From: Magnaporthiopsis rhizophila
Lineage: Eukaryota > Ascomycota > Sordariomycetes > Magnaporthales > Magnaporthaceae
Reading direction: 5' to 3'
Assembly (NCBI GenBank): GCA_003049465.1
Contig: PYSS01000132.1
Location: 41,440-105,439 of the forward strand
Length of the DNA: 64,000 bases
Shown: piece after piece, positions 9,382 through 20,712 of the stretch
Layout: every line of letters starts with the position of its first letter
Position numbering within the stretch: position 1 is the first letter of the stretch
Made by a program: the position numbers and the translations under genes
Notes under the pieces: model-generated
Database searches by the model: none
What the model was told of the DNA's origin: nothing
The model's input: only the letters and a program-made list of their open reading frames with translations

Positions 9382-12300
9382 ACCGGGGCACCTAGTGCTC
9401 ACGTCTTTTGGGGTTGCCAGTCAGCCTGTCCACATGCCGAGCTTGCTTGGTAAGGTCGGCAGATGCACAGATGAAGAAGTGCCGACCGCAGAACCAGACG
9501 GAGTCAAAGAGTGGTTGGTGGCGGCGGCTTGGACGTGCAAGTGACGATACGTGGCCAAGAAAAACGCCAATGGGCGAAGGCCAGTTTTCGAGTTTCACTG
9601 CATAATAGGAACGTGCAGAGAAATCGATAGTGCGTTTCAAGGGAACAGAGAATGTCACTATGGTGTGATTACCCATCATCTTGCTTGCCCTTTTCGCTGT
9701 CGGTGGGAACCGGGATTGCCCAGATGGGGTTGTCGGCGAACACACGGGAGATAGATTCTGGAAGCGAAGATGTGCTCCATCCTTGCGCAGCTGGCGATGC
9801 CAACGTACCATTGGGCTTCTGCAATCCTGAGTGGCCAACATGTGAGGGTAAAAACGAAACGTAAGCTGCTTCTCGATGCCTGCCAGAGGTCGGTCCGAAA
9901 CTATCCCACCCTGGATTTTCCGTTCATCGTCACTGGCTTTGTTGGGGTTGCCCCAACTTGCATGGTGCAGATCCAACCCTTGTTTTCCCACACCGAATGG
10001 TCGTCTAACTGGCGCCCGCGCCTCAACACGTGCGTTTGCAGGGACCGGAGAACGGACACTAGATCCCGTTTGATCGGCGATGACGTTTTTTTATGGCGTT
10101 GTTCTGGGCTGCGCCACAATCATCAATATGGAATAGCTGGTAGAGACGGCGTCTGTGCGTAGAAGAACAGATTGAAAGAATAGATTAAGAACTTGGCCTC
10201 GGTCCGGCGGCGGGTGCTACAGCAGCGCCGGGGCCGAGGACGGATGGACTGTGGTTCGGCCCATTCCTTCATTCGATACTCACATGCAGGGGGTGGACCC
10301 GAACTGTCACCCCGTTAAAAGGTGGATGCCCGGAACTTTGATTTTAGCTGCGGCATTTACCTTGTGTTATTGCTAGGGATCCTTACATGGTTAACAAGAA
10401 AAGCCAAAAAGCTTATTATCGTTTAACGGGACGACATGCACGGCCACCAGGTCTTTTCCAAAACGGTACATGACGGCGTCAACCAGCGCCGTCTCCCTTC
10501 CAAAGGAGGCTTGCTGCATGCTCTAGCTCGATGCGCACGTGTGTATGTGTGCCCGGAGATGTTGCACACCGTGGTGTGGGAACAGGTGTGCAAATAGGAG
10601 GGAGGCTCGCGCCTACCTAGGGAACATGTTTGTCATTGAAATCAGTTGGACCCTACTATTCCCCTTATCTGCAGCCCTGGCAAGCAGCGAGGATTGCCCG
10701 GGTCTGCACCCCAGAGCTAGGACTCGATTAGGACTCGACTGCTTAGGCTGGCCCTCACGGGGACGGCGATCACTGCCCGTCGACCATTGAAAATGCACAA
10801 AAGAAGCGAAGACGCGTGCACGTGAAGACGTTGTGTAATGACTGCTCACAAGCGATATCGGCCGGGGCATATGCCCAAAAGAAGATGGGAAATAAACAAA
10901 AAACAAAAAGAAAGGAAGAGATCAGGGGCTTGCTGTCCGTGTGACCACATATTTCGCCCCTGCTTGGCCGGTCCCCGAGCCCGAGAATCCCTTGGCCCGT
11001 ATTGTATGTAAGCCCCGACGTCTTGCATCAATCCACTTTCCGCTTTCCGCTGCCACAGTTTGCGCCGTCGGTTCCGGGGCGGGATGCGGGCGAAACATGG
11101 AGATGATCATGAGCCAAGTACGGGATTGACCAGGTCATCAAAGTGAGGCGAGCATTGGCAAATGTAGCATAAACACGAACGGATGGATGATATCACCGGA
11201 CTAGCGCTGGACGAAAATTGCTGTCGTGGCCCGACATCGGCCACTTTCTTGTTGGATTACGAGGAGATTGGAAACAGCCTAGAGAGGTATGCCGTCACCT
11301 CGTCTGCCCCTGGGCGGCCGATGCCAGCCAAGCCATTGAATGGGGGGCGTTCCCATAGGGCTGTACTGACGGGACTACGCGGAGAAAGCTGTGCCATTTC
11401 TTAGCATCCAGCGTCACCCAAGACAATTCATCGTTCTAGTGGCCAAGACAGCACACCCAGCGCCCTGCTCCGGCACTCTCTCGTTTGGCCGAGGTTCCGC
11501 ACTCCAATGCTTTCCGCCTTTCGAATTGCCGCACTTCGAGAGCCGTCTGAAAGCGCGCGTTGGGTACCGTGGCGCGGCGCTACGGATTAGCTGTGCAGTT
11601 CAGGCGTGGGGGACGAGAGGCGGTCTGGAATCATGGGGAAAGGAAACAGCTTGCGATTCCGTCTCATTGGGTTTCTCACCAATCGTTCTCTTGGCTTTTG
11701 TCAGCTCTCGTGGAGGGCTGCAATGGTGGTCGTTGCTAGCATCTGGTTGGGTACCAGCCTAACCTGTTGCTGTGCTGCTTGCGAGCCGGAAAGGCTAGAA
11801 AAAACGCCCCTGCTTGTGTACTTGCATCGATGTCGAGGGATGATCTGCACCGTCGACTCTGATGCCGTACCGCATGCCGTGACTAGGTAGGTACCTAGAT
11901 GCCCGCTACATACCTGCCTAGGTAGGTACAGGTAGCAACGGACACATGGCAGCCCGGGAAGACAAACCGTTCAATGCTCAGCAGGACGTAGAGCGGGCGG
12001 CAGCAGGCGTTTCCATGTTCGGGTTGGGACCAAACCTTCCTTGGATGCCGCTAGCTTCCTCAGGCTAGGGCCCAAACCCCAAACCAAAAGCGCCGTCCAG
12101 GGCGCTAGGTACCTAGTCGTCCCAGTTCCTTCGACCTGTTTGACGGATGATGGACGGAAACAAAGCCTCCCGTCTTTACTATCGGGCGAACAGCCGTGCT
12201 CGCGATCAGGCAATACCGACCTGTCAGTCAGAGGATCTGACGAGCCATGCGGAGTCGGCCCTTTCTGTGCCCAAATCGGCCCGCGTCATATGCGCTGCTC

Positions 12301-13326
12301 AATCTGGAGTTTGGAGATGCGGGGTGTACAGACGAGCTCCAAAGCCATGCCCTCCTCTCCGCTTCCCCAGCAAACCGACTGCCACTGGATTGTAAGCCCT
12401 CTTCCCCCGCTCCTCGGTACCTGAAAGTGGGAGAGGAGGGAGAAGATGGGACGTCAGAACTTTTTTTTGGTTGGGTGGGCGGGTGTGGATGGGAGCGCGA
12501 GGGAAACAAAGCCGTTGAGGAGGGGGTGTGTGTGTAGGGCCCCAACATCGGCACAGCCCGACCTCCACCCCCGAGAATGCGACCGCTGCAGAGGGTGTAT
12601 AAGTTTCCAGACCCAGAATATCCCGAGTGACGCAGCGAGATCCTGAACCCCGAGCCAACGCCCACCGTCAGTTTCCTCCTTATTTTCATCACCTGCCATA
12701 ACCAAGAGTCTTGACAACACGCCCAGGACAACGTCGGCCTAGATCAGTCTACCGCAACCAGCCGTTGTCTTCGTTCCAAACTTAGCACACCTCCCTTAAT
12801 ACGCCCCATCCAGGAACCAGGGTCGAAGCAGAACTGCGTGGCCTTGAGCTACTCGTGCAACTGCGATTACGGTCTCTCGTGACTGATACCCCTTTTACGG
12901 AAAACACCGCACGGGCCTGGAACAGAACCAATAAGTCGTGCCGTCCTGCGACGGCCAATGGAGAGCTGGTCGTCACTCGACGGTCTCTTCCAGCGTACAT
13001 AAGTAGGACGCTACCCTCATAGGCAAGGCCACAGACCTTGTTGCCAACATTTGTTGACGACCCAGCCCAGCCAGCAGACAGCAGAGAGCAGCAGACAGGA
13101 GCCCGGCCGCCATCATCCCAGCGAGACGCAACCCAGCACCACTAAACCCGACCCCGCACTATTGCTGAGCCCGTCCAGCATAAATAATCCCAACGGTGCC
13201 CAACCAAAGCACAGCCACAACGGGTTCGTATCCGTCCTTCCTGTTACTCCTTCCTCCCCACAACCAGACCGTCTGTCGGGTTACAGGACCAGCCCTGACC
13301 CCCATGGTATCTTCCAGTCTCTTTGA
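9382..13326. other. Long gene-poor region
   Basis: About 3.9 kb without a supportable gene. Small overlapping open frames on both strands (for example 9392-9991 minus) lack family motifs and splice context. Visible elements are CCTAGGTAC-type short repeats at 11884-11936 and 12104-12114, and a TATAAG at 12598-12603 followed by a pyrimidine-rich stretch around 12669-12690. A CCAAT at about 12955 and an ATAAGTAG at about 12998 also occur. The right end reads as the promoter and long leader of the gene at 13327. An unannotated non-coding transcript cannot be excluded. Confidence 0.55.
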
Positions 13327-14142
13327 ATGCATCCCAACCAGCCCACCCTCGACGCCATTCCTGCCGACACCACCCTCGCCCCCCGCAAGCCCCAGCTGAA
13401 GATGGCCAACTTTTGCCAGAAACAGTTGGCCGACGTGCTCAACGCCCTCGAGAAGATCAAGGGCGACGCCAACGGCAAGGGCAAGGGCAAGAAGGTCACA
13501 CTGGCCGACCTGACCGTGCCCGATGCCGTCACCAAGGAGGAGGTTGAAGAAGAGCTCCTCGGCGGAGACTATGAGATGCCCAAGTCTGACCGGAACCGGC
13601 CCGTCCCTGTCGTCACCAAGCAGGTTGATGACGGACTCCTCGGCGACGGCGGTTACGAGCTGGTCGACGAGGTGCTCAGCGACACTGAAACTCTCAGTGA
13701 CGCTGGGCAGCACCAGTCGCCGTCGCCGCCGTCGCCGCCCGTCCTGGTCGAGACCAAGGGCCTCACCGCCGAGGCGCTGGCGAAGCAGCAGGACATGACG
13801 TACAACGTCGGCCAATGGGCCCGGTCCCAGTCTTCGGGCCCCGGCAGCATCGGCGCCGCGCTTCCGCAGGAGAGCATGTTCCTCGCGAGGCCGCCCAAGG
13901 CTGCCAAGGCGGAGGAGCTTCCCGGTGACGAGTCGGACTCGCCGTCGTCGGGCTGGCCGAGCTCTAACACGAGCCGGGGCTATGTCCCCGTGCCAGAGAA
14001 GAAGCAGGCCGACGTGGACGTCATGTTCGCTGGCGGCAGGTTCGGCCTGCCGACCACCCCGCTGGGCCCGGTGGATGCGTCACCCGACGACATCGACCTG
14101 GAGCCCAAGAAGAACTCCAAGGCGGGCAAGGCACACAAGTAG
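13327..14142 (+). CDS. Hypothetical acidic, low-complexity protein
   Basis: Single-exon frame of 271 residues, ATG at 13327 and stop at 14140-14142, with strong third-position GC typical of coding sequence here. No signal peptide, membrane segment or recognised domain. The N-terminus has a short basic stretch G-K-G-K-G-K-K followed by V-T-L-A-D-L-T-V-P-D and an acidic K-E-E-V-E-E-E-L-L segment. The centre is rich in Ser, Pro, Asp and Gly, and the C-terminus is Lys-rich (KKNSKAGKAHK). Overall it looks disordered. The AG/CAG-rich leader from about 13040 contains no clear upstream ATG in frame. Function unknown. A second in-frame ATG lies 25 codons in (MANFCQKQL) and could be the start instead. 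Confidence 0.6.
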   Translation: MHPNQPTLDAIPADTTLAPRKPQLKMANFCQKQLADVLNALEKIKGDANGKGKGKKVTLADLTVPDAVTKEEVEEELLGGDYEMPKSDRNRPVPVVTKQVDDGLLGDGGYELVDEVLSDTETLSDAGQHQSPSPPSPPVLVETKGLTAEALAKQQDMTYNVGQWARSQSSGPGSIGAALPQESMFLARPPKAAKAEELPGDESDSPSSGWPSSNTSRGYVPVPEKKQADVDVMFAGGRFGLPTTPLGPVDASPDDIDLEPKKNSKAGKAHK

Positions 14143-15490
14143 TGCTTTGAAAGGGGACCACAGAAAGAGAGCTTGGGGTCGACTTACCTGCTTGACCCCA
14201 TCAGCTTTGACAGTGGTCAAGCCTCTCTGTTGAATGTGGTCATCACCTGTTGTGGTCCAGGGTTCATACCATTGCCGAACAAGCATGGTTGCCTTGCACG
14301 GCAACACTCTTTCGGTCCAGCCAATCGTTGAGTTGGGTTGTGGTTTGTTATTGTTTTTCCTTGTTTCTGTTATACAACTTCAACTGGTGGTTTCTTGTTG
14401 TTGTTGTTGTTGTTGTTGTGTTTGTGTTTTGATATGCATGAGGTGTGAAAAGAGTGAGTGCTCCGCGAGGAACAGGTTGAAAAAAAAAACCCCGGAGACT
14501 GAAAGGTAAAAACAGATTGTCAATTATAGATTGGGGAGGAGCCTCTGCTTTATTGTTTCTGCTCTGTTTGCTTTTATTTGCAACACACCTGGGTTTTGGG
14601 ATCTCCTTGCTAAAATGTTTGGCTTTATGGATTGGCTGGGGTGGGATATTGTCAGGGGTTGGCTTTGTCCTTCATCTTTACGTCATTCCGTCGCACCGTC
14701 ATCTCATTGATAAAAGATAAAAAAAAAAAAAATGAAGTCATTCTGAGGTGGCTTCAAACCATCGGGGCGTGCATCCCACTTGGCGTACTCAGTGCAAGCG
14801 GGAAGCTGCAGCCCAGTGGCCAGCCCGGCAGGTACCCACCTGTAGGCACCTGGAGCCACCTGCTGGAGCCACACTTGTACCCAACTGCCACCTGACAGCT
14901 TGAGGCTTCTGGGAAAAACGGGCTGGGCTCACCTCCGCACTTCTCCATGAAAGATCATCTCCAACGTGGTGGACGCACACATACCCGACCTGCTCCACCT
15001 TCCATGCGCCCTGCACGTAAAATGAGAGCGCCGACAGCCGGCCTTTAGGCTGAATGCCAGAGGAGACAACCGACGCTCCACCACCTCGCTGCAGGGCTCC
15101 AGCTGATGGAAAATCTCGAGCCGACATGCGCCGCGCGAATCGGGGGATGGCTAAGTAGGGCGACCACGCTCATCCGCGCTGGGACAAAAACGACCCCAAA
15201 AGCCACGAACCCCGCTCGCAGCCTTGGCCGCTTCGACAGGGCATGGCATGGTCTCTCCCGAGGCGAGTCGGCCCCCGTCGTTCCTGCGTCGTGGAAATGG
15301 TCCCTGGGTAATTATCGTGTGTAATGACATTTGGGGGCTGGGCCCCCAGTATAAGATGGGATGGGAGGGACTGGACGGGAGAGCTCGACGTGTGCTCAAG
15401 AGCCTCCCCGTATCTCCCCCAAAGACCAGAATAGCGTCAGTCAAGACAAGCAAAGCAACAGCAGCAGCCAGTGGCACTTGACCATCAACG
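14143..15490. other. Intergenic region with simple repeats and the SGNH promoter
   Basis: About 1.35 kb. The left half is T-rich 3' flank with a (TTG)n tract at 14395-14419 and a 12-13 nt A run near 14720-14732. The right half carries the promoter of the SGNH hydrolase gene (TATA at 15350-15355, GC palindrome at 15332-15348). No gene seen. Confidence 0.6.
15332..15355 (+). promoter_or_regulatory. GC-rich inverted repeat adjoining a TATA box, SGNH hydrolase promoter
   Basis: Arms TGGGGGC and GCCCCCA (15332-15338 and 15342-15348) flank a 3-nt loop, followed at once by TATAAG at 15350-15355, 136 bp before the ATG at 15491. The palindrome could be a binding site for a dimeric regulator or for CreA/Msn2-type C2H2 factors that recognise G/C-rich boxes. 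The assignment is inference. Confidence 0.45.
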
Positions 15491-16908
15491 ATGGCGGTGG
15501 CGACACAACTGCGGTCATGGACCTCGACGCTCGCTCTCGTTCTCGCGTTTCTCTCCTTTGCCTGGACGGCAAGGTGCCACTCGAATGGTAGATGGGTCGA
15601 CATATGGGGTTGCATGCCCCAACTCACCGAGCCGGCGAACTTGCCTCCGGCACCTTATGTGAGTGTTGAGAAAGATGGGGAGCCAACTCGCAGGACTAAC
15701 AAAACGCCCGACGGCCCTCTCTCTCCAAGAACCAAACGGGCGTGGTGTTCCAAAATGCCACCATCCGGCAGACCATCAGGGTGACGCTCGCAGCCCCCAT
15801 CTTCCGCCTGCAGATCAGCAACGCGTTCGGCGGCTCCGACCTTCCCATCACCGCCGTGGCCGTGTCCCTGCCCGCCGGCAACGCCGCGGGCGTCGGGGCC
15901 ATCGACCCAGCCGCGGGGGTGCACAAGGTCACCTTCTCGGGCGGCCTGTCGTCCTTCACCGTCCCGGTCGGCGCCCGCGTGGTCAGCGACCCGATCAAGG
16001 ACCTGCCACTGGCCGCCCTCGCGGTCTTGACCGTCGACATCTACCTTGCGACGGGGCAGACCACCAACAGCGTCACGTCGCACCCGGGCTCCAGGACTAC
16101 GTCGTGGCTCGCGCCGGGCAACGCCGTCGGCGCGGCGAACTTCTCGGGCCCAGGTGTTGGTAAAACGGACCACTGGTATCTCCTCTCGCGCGTCGAGGGC
16201 TTCATCGGCTCTTCATCGTCGTCGGTATCGTCTTCGTCTTCTTCGTCGTCGTCGTCGGCACTCATCATCGTTGGGGATAGCATTAGCGACGGCCGCGGGT
16301 CGACCACCAACGGCAACAACCGCTGGCCCGACGTGCTCGCCAACCGCCTCGTCGCTGCCGGGGCCGGGGTTTCCGTGATCAACCAAGCGGCAGGCGGCAA
16401 CAGGATACTCCGCGACGGCTTGGGCCCCAACGCGCTGGGCCGGCTGGATCGTGACGTTCTGGCGGGGTCGTCGGTCCGATATGCTCTCGTGTTCGAGGGC
16501 GTCAACGACATCGGCACCGCGGGGCTGGGCGAGGCCGAGCAGCTCGAGACGCGGGACCGGATCGTGTCTGCCTACAGCCAGATGATCTCGCGCCTACATG
16601 CACACGGCATCGCCGCCTTTGGAGCCACCATCACGCCCATGAGCGGACCCGGCCAGGCCTATGGCGAGCTGAGCCGCGAGAAGACCAGGCTGGCCGTCAA
16701 CGACTGGATCCGGACGTCCGGGCGGTTCGACGCCGTCGTCGACTTTGACAGGCTGGTCAGGGATCCGGCCAACAACACCCGCCTAGCCCCGGAGTACGAC
16801 GTTGGGGACTACCTCCACCTCAGCCCGGCTGGGTATAAAGCCATGGGTGAGAGTATTGACCTAGAGCTGTTCAGCCGATTCCGTGATGGGGTGTGGAAGA
16901 TGGTGTAA
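15491..16908 (+). CDS. Secreted SGNH/GDSL-family hydrolase
   Basis: Two exons, 15491-15658 and 15730-16908, give 448 residues. The 71-nt intron has donor GTGAGT, branch ACTAAC near 15694 and an AAG acceptor. A signal peptide precedes HSNGRWVDIWGCMPQL. An N-terminal beta-sandwich-like region is followed by an SGNH hydrolase domain: VGDSISDGRGSTTN with nucleophile Ser240, GVND with Asn315, and DYLHLS with Asp416 and His419. This layout resembles the XynE-like branch of fungal GDSL esterases, secreted enzymes that act on acetyl or acyl esters, often on plant polysaccharides; the substrate is not deducible. A poly-Ser tract (residues about 217-234) sits directly before the strand leading to Ser240. 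The next gene, ERB1, is unrelated. Confidence 0.9.
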
Positions 16909-17644
16909 AAAGGGATGCCTTTAGGGGCAAACTTTGTAATAACGCCAAGCAAGACCAATAAACCGGAATAAAGCATCAAGTGATGACAGTGAAAAAGAGG
17001 AAAACGGAATGGAAGAAGGGAGCCAAACGAGACCGAGGGGAGGAGGGGTTCGTTGGGTAGGGCAGGAGGGGCATGTCAGTGGTCGGGCACCCAGCCAGCA
17101 AGACAGTCTACCTATGGTAGGCCGACGGCATGCAGGTGCGGGAAACAAAAAAAAGCAAAATCGTCACTTGACCTATCCGGGGTACTCGGCATTTGTGCGA
17201 TCGGACTAGGGCTCTTGTACTCCCTTGTTCAAAGATCGGTGAGAAAGCCGTCCCTCCAGCGCGCGGCTCGCGGCTAGCAAAACAAGCGAGGGTTTGAAAC
17301 AAGTTGGTCTCTTTCGGACTGGTGAAAGGAGGTGGTAGGTCATCGACGAAGGCAAATTAACTGGTTGGTTCACACAGCGAGGCATGGAGGGCCCAGGTAG
17401 ACATACGTAGAAACTAATGAATGGTATTGGTGCTGCTCGAATTGCCCTCAATTTCTTACAAGTTCCTGGCGTCTGGGTTTGATCGACCGACTAAGTCTCG
17501 AAGCTAACTGGATGCTAGGAGATTTTTTGGCTTTACACCGCCACGATCCGTAAGGACCATGTCAGCGAGATGTGCGCGTCGCAAAGGACAAGGGCAAGGG
17601 GAATACAGGATTGATGGCAGAACGACGACAAGATACACAGGAAA
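16909..17644. other. Convergent intergenic region between SGNH hydrolase and ERB1
   Basis: About 0.7 kb holding the 3' flanks of two convergent genes. Short frames on both strands have no coding character. Nothing else seen. Confidence 0.6.
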
Positions 17645-20004
17645 TTACATCCATAACCTCGCTGTTCCATCGGCACCAGCTGATATACACCAGGGCTCTA
17701 CAGTATGCCAATCAACTTCCATGACACCGAGCGAGTCGACGACCCTGTGGCCGTGCAGAGTCTTCAACGGCACAATGGTTGCGTTTTCCATGAGGTCGCT
17801 GACCACCTTGCCGTGGAATATCTGCAGTGTACCATCATCACTGGCGTCGGCGAAGAGTGGCAGGCCGCCGCGGTGGTACTTGACAGCCCTGATAGCCTGG
17901 GGGTGGAACCGCATCGTCTTGTAGGGGCGCGTCGACAGGTCCAGGTCGATCCATAACAAGCGTCTGTCGTACGACCCAACCACCATGTTGTCGCCACCGG
18001 GGTGCACGTCGAATGACGAGATCCATCGGGCGCCCGGCTGCACCACCTTGACCAGCTCGAGACGCTGCAGGTCATAGCAGCGGATGGCCCGCTGCGTCGC
18101 CACGAAGAAGAGCGGCCGCGTCGGGTGGAAGTGCGCCACCTGCGCGAGGCCTGCTAGGCGCCGGAATGGGATCTGCGTTAGATGCCGTGAGAGTGTGTGC
18201 ACCGCCACAGAGCTTCGCTGGCCCGTCGGCGACACTGTGCAGAAGTGGTCGCCACGCCTGTGCCAGCTGATGACCTTGACGGGCGACCGCACCGTCACCT
18301 TTAGCAGCACGCCCTCGTCCTCGAGCCTGGCCCCCGGCCGCGCCCACTTGGCCGCCGGCTGGTTGCCGTCCGCCGTCATCTGGTTGCTGCCGCCGCCATT
18401 GACGGCTGCGTGGCCAAATCCGGCGTCTAGGACGGCCCGGCTCGCCTGCTCAGCTTCCGGGTCGATGTCCGGCGGCACCATGAGGAATATGTCCTCGCCC
18501 GCGGCCGCCGCCAGGATCATGGTGTCGCGGTTGGGCCGCCAGCGCACGGCGCTCACGGGCTCGTCACTGCTAACCTTGACGCTCCACACGAGGCGCGACG
18601 GGTTGATCATCCAGATCTTGATAGTCCCGTCGTCGCCGCCCGTCGCAAGCCACAAACCTGTCGGGTCCACGGCCGCCGACCTTACCCGGCCCTCGTGGCC
18701 CTTAAATATCATCTGGCACACGGTCGGGAACGGCCTCAGGTCCTCGGGCCGCGGCAGCTTGGGCAGCAGCGAGTTGGGGTCGATGTTTAGCCTGTTCTTC
18801 CGTACCCTGGGGGCGAGGTAGAGGTCTAGGCAACGCCCGAAGCGCTCCTTGACTAGGCTCTCATAGCCTGGCACCTTCCTGAGCGAGTCGTACTTGTGTG
18901 GCAGGTATTCCTTCTCCCTCTCTTCCGGCTCCAGCTTCTCCCACGCCTCCCTCTCCGCCTTGGTAGGGACATACTCGGGCGGCGGGTTGTAGCTCATATC
19001 GTAGCCGGGCGGGGGCAACTTCGGCGCAGGTATGTGCATCACGTGCTCGGCACGAGGCTGTTCGTCTTGCCAGACGTCGTAGTACTTCTCTTCTTTTTCG
19101 GCCTCCTCCTTCTCGCGCTCCTCGGGCGGCCTGTATGGAGCAATGCGGCCTTCCCTGATGGCGCGGACCAGCTTCATGACGCGCTTGGCCTCGTGCTTGG
19201 ACGGGAGGAACCTACGCTTTGGTTCAGGGGCGGCGCTCAGGGGCATCTTTTCCTCAATTCCCGTGAAATACTCGACCGTGTCCTGAAAGAGAGACCTGGC
19301 TGTCAGAGGAAAGGCACAGACGCCAAAGCAAGGGTAGGTCAGGGAGCTACACTCACGGGATACGGGTCGTAGCCCTCCTCTGGGATCTCGTTCATCTGCA
19401 CGCGCTTGAGCAGCTCCAGCTCATCCTGGCTCAGGTTCAAGGGCTGGCCGGTGGTGGGATCCGTCAAGCCAGTCCAGCCCTTTGGTATCTCGATGCTCTC
19501 AAGCAGTGAGTCCAATGCCTGTTTCCGCTCGGCTGGGCGCATGAGCTTTTTGCCGTCGATGGTGTAGCCGATGTGCGGGTACGCATCGTAAAAGGAGAGC
19601 GGAATGTTGCCAATGGTGTTCTCTCCGCCCTGCGCGTCCGTGTCGTCCGAGTCGTAGACAGGATCGATTTCGTCGTAGACGTAGCGCACTCCGCCGTTGG
19701 CATCCTCGACGATCCTGTAGTTTGGCCGATCGTCCTCTTCATCTTCGGCCCCATTTCTTGCGCCATCTGCCCCAGTTTCCGCGCCCTTAGAAGCTGGTTT
19801 GAGGGGATCCTCTTCATCCTGGTCCGGGACCGCACCGTCTTCATCCTCCTCGTCGTCCTCCCCGGCCTCGGATTCGTCTGCTTCATCGTCGTCCTCGCTT
19901 TGCGAGAGGGCACCATCGAGAAGACCGTCGACGATCTCGTCATCGGACTCCTCGACAGCCTTCCAAGGAAGCTTTCGCTTTCGACTTGTTAATTGCGGAC
20001 CCAT
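17645..20004 (-). CDS. ERB1: Ribosome biogenesis protein ERB1 (BOP1 homologue)
   Basis: Two exons, 20004-19357 and 19282-17645, with a 74-nt GTGAGT-CAG intron. The joined protein has 761 residues. The ATG at 20004 starts MGPQLTSRKRKLPWKA; an in-frame extension to 20082 looks like leader. ERB1 forms the PeBoW complex with NOP7 and YTM1 in the nucleolus, needed for 27S pre-rRNA processing and 60S subunit maturation. Visible: basic NLS-like N-terminus, long acidic Glu/Asp tract, then the BOP1 N-terminal domain (Y-D-P-Y-P-D-T-V-E-Y-F-T spans the exon junction, followed by PSKHEAKRVMKLVRAIREGRI-type sequence). The C-terminal WD40 propeller starts at MIFKGHEGRVRS, with WLATGGDDGTIKIW and further repeats, ending ISAGADGTARLWM. 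Divergent from the Zn2Cys6 gene at 20713. Confidence 0.96.
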
Positions 20005-20712
20005 TGCTTGGTCTGTGGATGAGAGATTGTTAACCGTTGAAACTGCGCGGCAATTGGCGCCGGGTTTTTCTGCATACGACACTGGTAACTTTTTTTCTGA
20101 TCTTTTTTTTCTGCCGATTTCCTCTCGGCGGGGGGAGTCGCGGACCCAAGCGCGAAGCTCTTCACCGCCTTATACCCTCTCCATAGTGAGCCGCGGGTTA
20201 GGGTCGGCAGGCCTCCAGAGCATCGGCTTTATTCTAGGTTCCCCAATTCCGTTGACTTTGACAAGTCCCCCAGCATCGTAAACGCGCTAAATACCCGTGG
20301 ATCAAACAGGAGATTTCGGGAAAGTCAACAACACCATCGTTCACCTCAGAATTCACGCCGAACGCGGCGTCAAACACCTCATCCTCTGTGAGCATGTTAT
20401 TATGTCAGCATCGACGGGTTGTGGCCGGAGGCCCAGCCCGGTGATTCCAAAAAGGGATAAGCCCCAAGCTGTATAAGAGCAGGAACACGTGCTCTCTTAC
20501 GCACCCATAGCTTTGCCTGCCATGATTTCTCATTGCTGGCCTCGATCTGGGCGCGACCTTTGTGGCCAGCCTGACGTAACTGGAACTTTCTTAGGAAGTC
20601 TCCGGTCTTTGATTGCTCAAGAACACACAACCCACAAACGACTGTTTTTCATTCCTCAAGACGTTGCGCCTGATACTCAGTGATCTATTTCATCGAAGCC
20701 GGGCCCAGTCAG
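20005..20712. other. Divergent promoter region, ERB1 / Zn2Cys6 factor
   Basis: About 0.7 kb shared between a minus-strand housekeeping gene and a plus-strand regulator. No obvious TATA box on the ERB1 side. A TATAAG at about 20471 precedes the regulator by some 240 bp. Nothing else seen. Confidence 0.5.

Noticed and set aside
9392..9991. 199-codon minus-strand frame in the gene-poor region
   Set aside because: No signal peptide, motif or biased codon use; overlaps competing frames on the other strand.
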